DNA of 64,000 bases from Flavobacterium notoginsengisoli (GTDB lineage Bacteria; Bacteroidota; Bacteroidia; Flavobacteriales; Flavobacteriaceae). The translations under genes and the position numbers were made by a program. The notes beneath the pieces were generated by a model. That model did not search any database. It saw only the letters and a list, made by a program, of their open reading frames with translations, and was not told where the DNA came from. Each line of letters begins with the position of its first letter. Within the stretch, counting starts at the first letter, position 1. Location: the NCBI RefSeq assembly GCF_014207905.1, contig NZ_JACHLB010000002.1, positions 310,001-374,000 of the forward strand, written 5' to 3'. This document shows, piece after piece, positions 37,046-45,164 of this stretch.

Positions 37046-39469
37046 ATGTTAACCAAGAAAACCTTAATCCCTGTTTTACTCTTTTCATGTCTTTCTGCGA
37101 GCAGTCAGATTTCGTTTGGAGATTCGAAGAAAATAAATGACAATTGGAAATTCAATCTTCAAGATGTTTCTGATGCAAAAAATGCCAGTTTTGATGATAA
37201 CAAATGGCAAAATGTAAATGTACCGCACGATTGGAGTGTAAAAGGACAATTGAGTCCAACATTGGCAAGTTGTACAGGATATTTGCCTGGAGGAATTGCT
37301 TGGTATAGAAAATCAATTAATATTCCGCAAAGCAAATCGGGCGAAAAAGTGTATTTGTATTTTGAGGGTGTTTACAATAGAAGTGAAGTTTTTATTAACG
37401 GAAAATCATTAGGGAAACGCCCAAATGGCTATATTTCTTTTGCTTATGATGCAACGCCTTTTGTTAAATTTGGAGGAGAAAATACGATTTCAGTTCGTGT
37501 CGATCACAGTCAAAGTGCCGATTCAAGATGGTATACTGGTTCAGGGATTTACAGAAATGTTTGGGTAGTTTACGCAAATCCGGTTCATATTGCGCAATGG
37601 GGAGTTTATGCTTATCCTGAAGTTAAAAAAGGAACAGGAACTTTGAATGTTGAGGTTGATGTTGAAAACGGATCTTCTTCAAAATCATCTTTAACTGTTG
37701 TAAACGAACTGTTTTCAAAAGATGGAAAATCGGTTGGAAAATCATCATCTAAAGTAGAAGTTGCAGCGAATCAAAGCGGAAAAATTTCGACAAAAATCAA
37801 TGTCAAAAATCCACAATTATGGGATTTAGACAATCCGAATTTATACGAATTAAAAACAACCGTTTTAAAAGACGGAAAAGAAATCGATAAAAGTACAACA
37901 CAAACAGGTTTCAGAAGTTTTACATTCGATCCAAACAATGGTTTTGCCCTTAACGGAAAATGGATGAAAATGAAAGGTGTTTGTTTACATCACGATGCTG
38001 GAGTTTTAGGATCTGCGGTTCCAAGAGAAGTTTGGAAAACCAGATTGCAAACATTGAAAGAAATTGGAGTTAATGCTATCAGAACAAGTCATAATCCGCA
38101 AGCGCCTGATTTTTATGAACTTTGCGACGAATTAGGATTATTGGTTTTAAACGAAGCTTATGACGAATGGGAGTTTCCAAAACGTAAATGGCTAGAAGGT
38201 TGGAATTACGGAACACCAGGATTTCAAGGTTCGTTTGATATTTTTGCAGATTATGCCGAAAAAGACCTTGAAGATTTTGTACGTCGCGACAGAAATCACC
38301 TTTCGGTTTTTGGATGGAGTATTGGTAACGAAGTAGATTATCCAAACGATCCATATTCTCATCCCGTTTTAGACAAAGGAAAAGACGGTTTTGGGCAAGC
38401 AGCTTATGGTGGTTACAAAAAAGACGCACCAGATGCCATGCGCCTTGGAGCAATCGCAAAACGTTTGGTTGCTGCGGTTAAAAAATACGATAAGTCACGT
38501 CCAACAACAGCAGGTTTAGCAGGAGTTGCGATGTCTAATGAAACGGAATATCCAGGTGCTTTGGACATTACAGGATACAATTATACGGAAAGCAAATATA
38601 AATCAGATCATGAAAAATATCCGAAAAGAGTCATTTACGGAAGTGAAAATGTTCATGACATGGAACCTTGGTTAGCCGTAAAAAACAACAAATTTATCTT
38701 TGGTCAGTTTCTTTGGACAGGTATCGATTATTTAGGAGAATCTGGAAGATGGCCTTCAAGAGGATTTTACTCTGGCTTAGTTGATTTTGCTGGAGTTATC
38801 AAGCCAAGAGGTTATTTCCGTCAGTCGTTATGGTCAGATAAGCCAATGGCATATTTAGGAACATATCCTTTAGTAAATGAAAAAGATATTTCTAAAGATG
38901 CTTGGGCAATCTGGAATTACGAAAATGGACAAAAAATCCGTGTGGTTTGTTATACCAATGCAGCAAAAGCACGTTTAGAATTGAACGGAAAAGTAGTTGG
39001 TGAAACGAAATTATATGACGAAAAAACAGGAATTATTTATTGGGATATTCCTTTTACTTCAGGAAAACTAGAAGTTATTGGTTTAGATAAAAACGATAAA
39101 GAAGTCAGCCGCTATGCAATTAATTCAACACAACAACCTGTTGAATTAACAATTGCAGAGAAAAACATCACGATCAGTAAAGACAAAGGTGTTGCTAAAA
39201 TTATGGTTCAGGTGAAAGATCAAAACGGACTTCCGGTAATGCTTTCTGACAATGAAGTAACTTGCACAATTGTTGGTCCAGGAACATTATTAGGTCTTGA
39301 AGCAGGAAACAACAGCGATATGACGGATTATACCGATAATGTACAGAGAGTTTTCCACGGTCACATTGCAGCATATATTCAGGCAAAAGGAGATTCGACA
39401 GAACCTATAAAAGTCAAATTCACAAGTCAATGGCTGAAACCAGTTGAGGTTACCATTAATGTAAAATAA
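37046..39469 (+). CDS. GH2-family glycoside hydrolase, probable beta-galactosidase
   Basis: 807 residues with a signal peptide (cleavage near ASSQI, residue 21). N-terminal sugar-binding domain (WQNVNVPHDWSVKGQ, YFEGVYNRSEVFINGK), Ig-like domain, TIM barrel with acid/base Glu429 in SIGNEVDYP and nucleophile Glu534 in YGSENVH, then C-terminal Ig-like domains (about 620-807, including the DUF4982-like VVCYTNAAKARLELNGKVVG). This layout is common in Bacteroidota beta-galactosidases, but GH2 also includes glucuronidases and mannosidases. Exo-action in the periplasm on galactosyl ends would fit the locus. It sits between two transcribed repeat elements. Confidence 0.88.
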   Translation: MLTKKTLIPVLLFSCLSASSQISFGDSKKINDNWKFNLQDVSDAKNASFDDNKWQNVNVPHDWSVKGQLSPTLASCTGYLPGGIAWYRKSINIPQSKSGEKVYLYFEGVYNRSEVFINGKSLGKRPNGYISFAYDATPFVKFGGENTISVRVDHSQSADSRWYTGSGIYRNVWVVYANPVHIAQWGVYAYPEVKKGTGTLNVEVDVENGSSSKSSLTVVNELFSKDGKSVGKSSSKVEVAANQSGKISTKINVKNPQLWDLDNPNLYELKTTVLKDGKEIDKSTTQTGFRSFTFDPNNGFALNGKWMKMKGVCLHHDAGVLGSAVPREVWKTRLQTLKEIGVNAIRTSHNPQAPDFYELCDELGLLVLNEAYDEWEFPKRKWLEGWNYGTPGFQGSFDIFADYAEKDLEDFVRRDRNHLSVFGWSIGNEVDYPNDPYSHPVLDKGKDGFGQAAYGGYKKDAPDAMRLGAIAKRLVAAVKKYDKSRPTTAGLAGVAMSNETEYPGALDITGYNYTESKYKSDHEKYPKRVIYGSENVHDMEPWLAVKNNKFIFGQFLWTGIDYLGESGRWPSRGFYSGLVDFAGVIKPRGYFRQSLWSDKPMAYLGTYPLVNEKDISKDAWAIWNYENGQKIRVVCYTNAAKARLELNGKVVGETKLYDEKTGIIYWDIPFTSGKLEVIGLDKNDKEVSRYAINSTQQPVELTIAEKNITISKDKGVAKIMVQVKDQNGLPVMLSDNEVTCTIVGPGTLLGLEAGNNSDMTDYTDNVQRVFHGHIAAYIQAKGDSTEPIKVKFTSQWLKPVEVTINVK

Positions 39470-39490
39470 AAATTTTCCCGATGGAATATT

Positions 39491-39600
39491 ATTGATAAAA
39501 AATCATAAATGTTCCATCGGAACATCTCATCGGTAGAAAAAACGTATTGATAATAAATCAATTCGTGTCCCATCGGGACATTTGATCGGTAGAAAAACAT
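39491..39600 (+). repeat. Two 55-bp tandem hairpin units before GH97
   Basis: Units 39491-39545 and 39546-39600 share ATTGATAA, a hairpin, and ATCGGTAGAAAAA. The hairpins are TGTTCC-ATC-GGAACA (39510-39524) and TGTCCC-ATC-GGGACA (39566-39580), differing by a compensatory pair. The second unit ends 6 bp before the GH97 start codon. Confidence 0.85.
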
Positions 39601-39606
39601 TCCGTA

Positions 39607-41523
39607 ATGAAAGCAACAAAAAAAATCCTGATTCTAAGTTTTATATTAAATTTTTTCATTTTAAATGCACAAGAATTGGTGTCGCCAAATGAAAAAATTA
39701 AAGTAGAATTAAAAACTTCAAAAGGAAAAGCAGATAAGGTTTATTTTAAAATATTATATAAAAATAAAGAAACCTACACCGAAGTTTTACCAGAATCTCA
39801 ACTTGGAATTGTTCAGAAAAACGAAAGTTTTGATAATCTTGTTTTCATTGGAGAATCTAAAATTATCGAGATACACGATGATTATATAATGATTTCTGGT
39901 AAACGTGAGCATTGCGAAAATTTTGGAAATCAAAAGACATTTAATTTTAAAAATAAAAACAATCAAAAGCTTGAAATAGTTTTTCGTGCTTATAATAACG
40001 GAGTTGCTTTTCAATATGTATTTCCCAATTCATCAGAAAAGAAAGTTAATATAATTGAAGAACTCACAACCTACGTTATTCAAGAAGGAACTTCAAGATG
40101 GATACAGCTGTTTGAACCTTCATACGAAGCATTTTATCCTCAAAGTGAAACAGGAGTAAGTTCAGATAAAAATAATGGTAATTGGGGGTTTCCTGCTTTG
40201 TATAAAGTAAACGAAAACCCGATTTGGGTACTTATTTCTGAGGCTGGAATTACAGAGAATCATTGCGCTACGATGTTGAATAACAGTAAAAAACAATCGG
40301 AATATAAAGTAACTTATCCAGCTGCAAGAGAGAATTTTAAACAGATCGGAGCCGTTGCAAAATTACCTTGGAGTTCTCCTTGGCATACATTTGCAATCGG
40401 AAGTTTATCCGATATAACAGAGTCAAATTTGGTTACAGACGTTAGTAAACCCAATGAATTAAAAGATACCAATTGGATAAAACCAGGCGCAGTTTCTTGG
40501 ATTTATTGGGCGAACAATCACGGTTCTAAAGATTATAAAAAAGTTGTAGAATACGTTGATTTGGCTGTAGAAATGAAATGGCCTTATGTTTTAATTGACT
40601 GGGAATGGGATGTTATGGCTAATGGCGGTAATTTAGAAGATGCATCCAATTATGCTAAAAGCAAAGGAATCAAACCGCTTATTTGGTACAACTCAGGAAC
40701 AAGCTGGTTGGAACCAACGCCTGTGGACAGATTGCTTACTGCAGAAAAGCGAAAAAAAGAATTCGAGTGGCTGAATAAAATTGGAATCTACGGAATAAAA
40801 GTTGACTTTTTTGCGGGGGACCAACAGGATATGATGCAATATTATATTGATATTTTAAAAGATGCTGCAAAATACCATTTATTAGTAAATTTCCATGGGG
40901 CAACGGTACCTCGCGGTTGGGCAAGAACGTATCCGAACTTAATGACTACAGAAGCGGTTTATGGTGCCGAATGGTATAATAATAATGCTGTTTTGACAGA
41001 TAAAGCGGCGGTTCATAACACGACATTGCCTTTTACACGAAACGTTGTGGGTTCTATGGACTATACGCCCGTTACTTTTTCCGATAGTCAAAATCCGCAT
41101 ATTACAACTTATGGACATGAATTGGCTCTGGCTGTCGTTTTTGAATCAGGTTTGCAGCATTTTGCAGATCGCCCTTCTGCGTATTATGATTTGCCTTTAG
41201 CACCAAAAGAATTCCTTAAAAATTTCCCTGCAAGTTGGGACGATACTAAATTGATTGACGGTTATCCTGGAGAAAAAGTTGTTATAGCACGAAAGAAAAA
41301 TGATCTTTGGTATATTGCAGGATTAAACGGAAAAGACACCACTCAAACTTTGACTTTGACTTTTGATTTTCTTTCTAACGGAAATTACGAATTACAGTTA
41401 ATCACAGACGGAAAGGATAGTAAATCCTTAGATTCTAAGATGTTGAAAGTTAAAAAAGGAGAAACGATTAAAATAGATTGTCTTCCTCGAGGTGGATTTG
41501 CTGGAGTTCTTAAAGCAAAATAA
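39607..41523 (+). CDS. GH97-family glycoside hydrolase, probable alpha-galactosidase
   Basis: 638 residues with a signal peptide (cleavage near FILNAQ, residue 22). The N-terminal beta-sandwich (about 25-285), the TIM barrel (LIDWEWD, GIKVDFFAGDQQDMM, FHGATVPRGWARTYPNLMTTE) and a C-terminal beta domain match GH97. Asp400 in KVDFF sits where retaining GH97 alpha-galactosidases have their nucleophile; inverting alpha-glucosidases such as SusB lack this Asp (family knowledge). Glu449 in MTTEAV is the likely acid/base. An alpha-galactosidase would remove alpha-galactose branches in the periplasm. It is the last gene of the PUL. Confidence 0.88.
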   Translation: MKATKKILILSFILNFFILNAQELVSPNEKIKVELKTSKGKADKVYFKILYKNKETYTEVLPESQLGIVQKNESFDNLVFIGESKIIEIHDDYIMISGKREHCENFGNQKTFNFKNKNNQKLEIVFRAYNNGVAFQYVFPNSSEKKVNIIEELTTYVIQEGTSRWIQLFEPSYEAFYPQSETGVSSDKNNGNWGFPALYKVNENPIWVLISEAGITENHCATMLNNSKKQSEYKVTYPAARENFKQIGAVAKLPWSSPWHTFAIGSLSDITESNLVTDVSKPNELKDTNWIKPGAVSWIYWANNHGSKDYKKVVEYVDLAVEMKWPYVLIDWEWDVMANGGNLEDASNYAKSKGIKPLIWYNSGTSWLEPTPVDRLLTAEKRKKEFEWLNKIGIYGIKVDFFAGDQQDMMQYYIDILKDAAKYHLLVNFHGATVPRGWARTYPNLMTTEAVYGAEWYNNNAVLTDKAAVHNTTLPFTRNVVGSMDYTPVTFSDSQNPHITTYGHELALAVVFESGLQHFADRPSAYYDLPLAPKEFLKNFPASWDDTKLIDGYPGEKVVIARKKNDLWYIAGLNGKDTTQTLTLTFDFLSNGNYELQLITDGKDSKSLDSKMLKVKKGETIKIDCLPRGGFAGVLKAK

Positions 41524-41591
41524 TAAGTAGTGAAACCAGAAAAGAGGAATTAATACAAAAACTGGACTATCAGAAAGTTAGTATTATGAAG

Positions 41592-41626
41592 TAATTTTGA
41601 ATAGTAAATTTTACTATTCAAAATTA
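41592..41626. repeat. Perfect 35-bp palindrome before the thioredoxin-like gene
   Basis: Arms TAATTTTGAATAGTAAA and its exact complement surround a single T. It ends 8 bp before the ATG at 41635 and 68 bp after the GH97 stop. It could be an operator, a hairpin covering the ribosome-binding region, or a PUL 3' end structure; no T-run follows. Confidence 0.8.
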
Positions 41627-41634
41627 TTTAAGTC

Positions 41635-42258
41635 ATGTCAAAATTTCATCTCAATATTAAAGAATTAGTTCAAGGAGAATTTAAAATAAATAAAGTTAAT
41701 CTAGCTTTTGTTTTTCAGGTAAATTGCCCGGGTTGTTTCATTTATGGAATTCCAATTGTTAATGAACTTTATAAATCATTTAATGATAAAATTGGTTTTA
41801 TTGGAGTAGCTACCGCTTTTGAAGACTTTGAATACAACAATGAAGCAAGTTTGAAATTGCTTCTAGAAAGCGGAGAATTAGTCGGAGAAACTAAAAAGTA
41901 TTATCATTCTAACTACGGAATTTCTAATTATACAGAAACTCTAAACTTTCCAGTAGCGTTTGATAATATTGTTTCTGCGGAAGAATTTATTAATTCAAAT
42001 AAGATAGAATTAATTTGTAGTGCTATTCCCAATTTTGAAAATTTTCCTCCAAAAGAAAGAGAAGCTGTAGTACAAAAAGTAAAAGAATTTTACTCTGAGA
42101 TACCTTTAATTGCAGAAACATTTACAATGAATCAGTTAAGAGGGACTCCGTCATTTGTTGTTTTCGATGACAATTACAATGTCATGGCATATTATTTCGG
42201 ACATCAGAATAAGGAAATCTTAAAAACTAAACTAGAAGATTTATTGGTTTCGTTTTAA
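41635..42258 (+). CDS. Thioredoxin-fold protein with CPGC motif
   Basis: 207 residues with no signal peptide. Cys31-Pro-Gly-Cys34 in FQVNCPGCFIYGIP sits after the first beta strand, as in thioredoxin-like oxidoreductases, and the cis-proline region is GTPSFVVFDDNYNVMAYYFG at about residue 178. Between them is a helical insertion of about 90 residues with TETLNFPVAFD. It is likely a cytoplasmic thiol-disulfide or peroxide-handling protein. Link to the PUL upstream is doubtful because a 35-bp palindrome separates them and the function differs. It converges on the M16 peptidase gene. Confidence 0.75.
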   Translation: MSKFHLNIKELVQGEFKINKVNLAFVFQVNCPGCFIYGIPIVNELYKSFNDKIGFIGVATAFEDFEYNNEASLKLLLESGELVGETKKYYHSNYGISNYTETLNFPVAFDNIVSAEEFINSNKIELICSAIPNFENFPPKEREAVVQKVKEFYSEIPLIAETFTMNQLRGTPSFVVFDDNYNVMAYYFGHQNKEILKTKLEDLLVSF

Positions 42259-42277
42259 ATCTTTTGTAATAAACAAA

Positions 42278-42304
42278 AAAGGCTGTCTGGCAAAGACAAC
42301 CTTT
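42278..42304 (-). terminator. Terminator of the ECF-SusCD-ABC-M16 gene cluster
   Basis: On the minus strand AAAGG-T-TGTCT pairs with AGACA-G-CCTTT around a short loop and runs into TTTTTTG, 36 bp after the M16 stop codon. On the plus strand no T-run follows, so the structure is directional. Confidence 0.65.
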
Positions 42305-42339
42305 AATGACTAATAAAATAAAATAAATGTATTGTAAAG

Positions 42340-45153
42340 TTATTTTCCTGATTGGCTTTCAGGGCTCATGATAACTTCGACGCTACTTGAACTATTCAAA
42401 ATGTGCTTACTAAACTGCTGAATAGTTTTCTGATTAATTTTAGAAATTAAATTTTTATATTCTTCGTCTGTAGAAAACGGAATCTGATTTAAGCTGTAAT
42501 TGTATAAAGTTGTAGCCCAGAAAGTATTCGTTTTAAGCGATTCTTCTCGGTTTTTTAGCAACGCTTTTTTAATGTCTTCCAAATCATTTGCGTTTACTGG
42601 ATTTGATTTTAAATCGTTGATTTCTTTCCAGACAATCTGCATTAATTTTTCCTGTTTATCAGGATTACAGTCAAAAGTAAGCGCAAGGCTGAAAGATGGT
42701 TTTGGAATAATTTCTAGATTTCCGCCAACGTTTACGCCGTAGCTTCCGCCTTCTTCTTCTCTAATGGTTTGAAGAAAACGTTTTGAAAGCAATTCGCCAA
42801 TAATATACATCGTCATGGCATTTTCTTTACTGTATTCTGTTTTTCCTGAAAGATTCAGATAAACAGTGCTTTTTACAACTTCCATCGGACGTTTGAAATG
42901 CACAACTGTTTTTCCTTTTTTCGGACCAATATTATGATCTGCGAAAGTTTCTTTTACAGCAGGATTTGATTTTAAATTCCCAATATATTTCTGAATCATT
43001 TCTAAAGCGCCATCAGGAATATTCCCAACAAATACAAAAGTGAAATCTGAAGCATTTTTAATTCGATCTCTGTAAATGCTTTCCGCTTTCTTCAAATCAA
43101 TGTTTTGTAAAAACTTTTCATCAAAAACAAAAGTCCTCGGATTGTGATTTGAATTGGCTAATGAAACAGAATCTTTAAACGTATTTCCGTTGTCTTTTTT
43201 GATAGTTTCCAAACGGTTTTTATACTGTTCTTTTAAAATGCTGAAGATATTTGCATCAAAACGTGGCGCTTCAAAAGAAAGATAAAGCAATTGCAGCATC
43301 GTTTCGAAATCGGCTTTATTAGAACTTCCTTGAAAACCTTGCGTGTTTTCGCCAATAAAAGGAGCAGATTGTGCCACTTTACCAGTCAATTTTTCTTTTA
43401 AAGCGATGTTATCAAAATTCCCTAAACCAGACGATCTTGCAATTGTTGTCGCAATTTCAGCGGAAGCTAAATCTTCGGTTTTAATTAAAGATTTACCGCC
43501 TTTAGAAAATGCTGTCAATACAACTTGATCTTGCGAATAAGTTGTTGGCAATACAATTACATTAGCTCCATTTTCTAAAGTATATCCTTTTGCAGCAGCA
43601 ATTCCTGGTACTTCAAATGTTTTTTTGATAGTTGCAGGTTTTAAATCTTTTGAAATCAAAGGTTCGTTGTTTTCCTTTTTGGTGTAAGGTTCTAAAGTCT
43701 TGCTTTCGACTTTTTTCATTACTCCAACTACCGCATCTTTAGTAGGGAAATTTACTTTATCTTCATCAGAACCTGTTACCAAAACGACTTGATTAGTTGG
43801 TTTCTGAATGGTTTTTATATAAGCGTTTATTTCTTCTAAAGTGATGCTTTTGATTATGCCTACAATCAATTTATAATCGTCTTCGGCAGAAAGAAAAGGT
43901 TTTGCTTTAAGGAAATAATTCGTCAGTTTGTCTGACCAAGTATCGTTGTCAACTTTATCTTTATTACTTAAAAAATCATCATAAGAACTTATAAACAGTT
44001 TTTTAGTTCTGTCCAGTTCTGTTTGTGCAATTCCAAAACGTTTTAGGCGTTCAGCTTCGGTGTAAGCATCTTCAAAAGCTTCTAGAGTTTTTCCTTTTTT
44101 GGCTGCTGCCGAAATGTTAAACGAAGTATTTAATCTCGAAATTGGCTGAAAAAAGGTTGTAAGATTTAAAGCAGCACTTTGGTTTTTTAGAATTAATTCT
44201 TTGAAACGATTGTTTAAAATGCTCGTGTAAAAAGAATTCATCACATTTTTACGGCTCAGTATACTGTCTTTTACCAAAGGTTCATCCAAAACATATTTCA
44301 ATGTAATGGTTGTGGATGAAGCTTCTTTGTCAGACGCCGTTCCAAAATACAATTCATCGTGTTTCGGAATTTCAGAATAAGTACGCGGTGCAACTTTTTT
44401 TGCTAACGGGATTCTAGAAAAAATCGCTTTTACCTTTTGTTCCATTGCTTTTACGTCAATATCTCCAACGATAATTACGGCTTGTAAATCGGGTCTGTAC
44501 CATTTTTTGTAATAGTTTCTTAATTCAGCATATTTGAAGTAATTGATGATATTTAAATCACCAATAACGTCTCTTTTGCTGTATTTTGAACCTTTATACA
44601 AAACTTGGTCCGTTTGCATTTTTAGACGAAAATCACTTGTACGGCGTGTTCTCCATTCTTCTCGGATAACGCCTCTTTCGGCATCAATTTCTTCATTGGT
44701 TAAAGAAAGAGAGCCCGACCAATCGTGCAAAACCCAAAGGGTAGAATCGATTAGTTTTTCGTTCGTAACCGGAACAGTACTGATGTTGTAAACCGTTTCA
44801 TCTTGAGCCGTATAAGCGTTGATGTCTTTTCCGAAACTTACACCGTTTTTTTCCAGCATTTTAATAATGCCTTTTCCTTTAAAATGTTCTGTTCCATTAA
44901 ACGCCATATGTTCCAGAAAATGAGCCAATCCGTTTTGGTTGTCATCTTCTAAAATAGCGCCGACATTCTGAACAAAGTAAAAACTCGCTCTGTCTTTTGG
45001 CTCTTCGTTATGCAGAATATAATATGTTAGACCGTTTTTTAATTTTCCAGTCGTAACGTCTTTATTCAGCGGAATTGTGGTTTTAAACTGCGAAAATGCG
45101 CCTTGAAAAGACAAGGCCATAATCGCAATGATGATATTTTTTTTAGTATTCAT
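42340..45153 (-). CDS. M16-family zinc metallopeptidase, pitrilysin type
   Basis: 937 residues, the size of a full four-domain M16 protein, with an N-terminal signal peptide (FQGAFSQ near residue 22), so probably periplasmic. The inverted zinc motif HFLEH (His78, Glu81, His82) is intact, and the distal glutamate lies in the EEIDAERGVIREEW block. The second M16 half (about 510-930) lacks the zinc motif, as expected for the partner domain. M16 enzymes degrade short peptides in a closed chamber. It is the last gene of the minus-strand group, 11 bp after the permease gene, which suggests that the transported or released substrate is a peptide. Confidence 0.93.
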   Translation of the reverse strand: MNTKKNIIIAIMALSFQGAFSQFKTTIPLNKDVTTGKLKNGLTYYILHNEEPKDRASFYFVQNVGAILEDDNQNGLAHFLEHMAFNGTEHFKGKGIIKMLEKNGVSFGKDINAYTAQDETVYNISTVPVTNEKLIDSTLWVLHDWSGSLSLTNEEIDAERGVIREEWRTRRTSDFRLKMQTDQVLYKGSKYSKRDVIGDLNIINYFKYAELRNYYKKWYRPDLQAVIIVGDIDVKAMEQKVKAIFSRIPLAKKVAPRTYSEIPKHDELYFGTASDKEASSTTITLKYVLDEPLVKDSILSRKNVMNSFYTSILNNRFKELILKNQSAALNLTTFFQPISRLNTSFNISAAAKKGKTLEAFEDAYTEAERLKRFGIAQTELDRTKKLFISSYDDFLSNKDKVDNDTWSDKLTNYFLKAKPFLSAEDDYKLIVGIIKSITLEEINAYIKTIQKPTNQVVLVTGSDEDKVNFPTKDAVVGVMKKVESKTLEPYTKKENNEPLISKDLKPATIKKTFEVPGIAAAKGYTLENGANVIVLPTTYSQDQVVLTAFSKGGKSLIKTEDLASAEIATTIARSSGLGNFDNIALKEKLTGKVAQSAPFIGENTQGFQGSSNKADFETMLQLLYLSFEAPRFDANIFSILKEQYKNRLETIKKDNGNTFKDSVSLANSNHNPRTFVFDEKFLQNIDLKKAESIYRDRIKNASDFTFVFVGNIPDGALEMIQKYIGNLKSNPAVKETFADHNIGPKKGKTVVHFKRPMEVVKSTVYLNLSGKTEYSKENAMTMYIIGELLSKRFLQTIREEEGGSYGVNVGGNLEIIPKPSFSLALTFDCNPDKQEKLMQIVWKEINDLKSNPVNANDLEDIKKALLKNREESLKTNTFWATTLYNYSLNQIPFSTDEEYKNLISKINQKTIQQFSKHILNSSSSVEVIMSPESQSGK

Positions 45154-45164
45154 TTTGTTGAATT

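Noticed and set aside
38079..38459. A 126-residue minus-strand ORF inside the GH2 gene
   Set aside because: It lies fully opposite the catalytic region of a conserved gene and has no recognisable domain.
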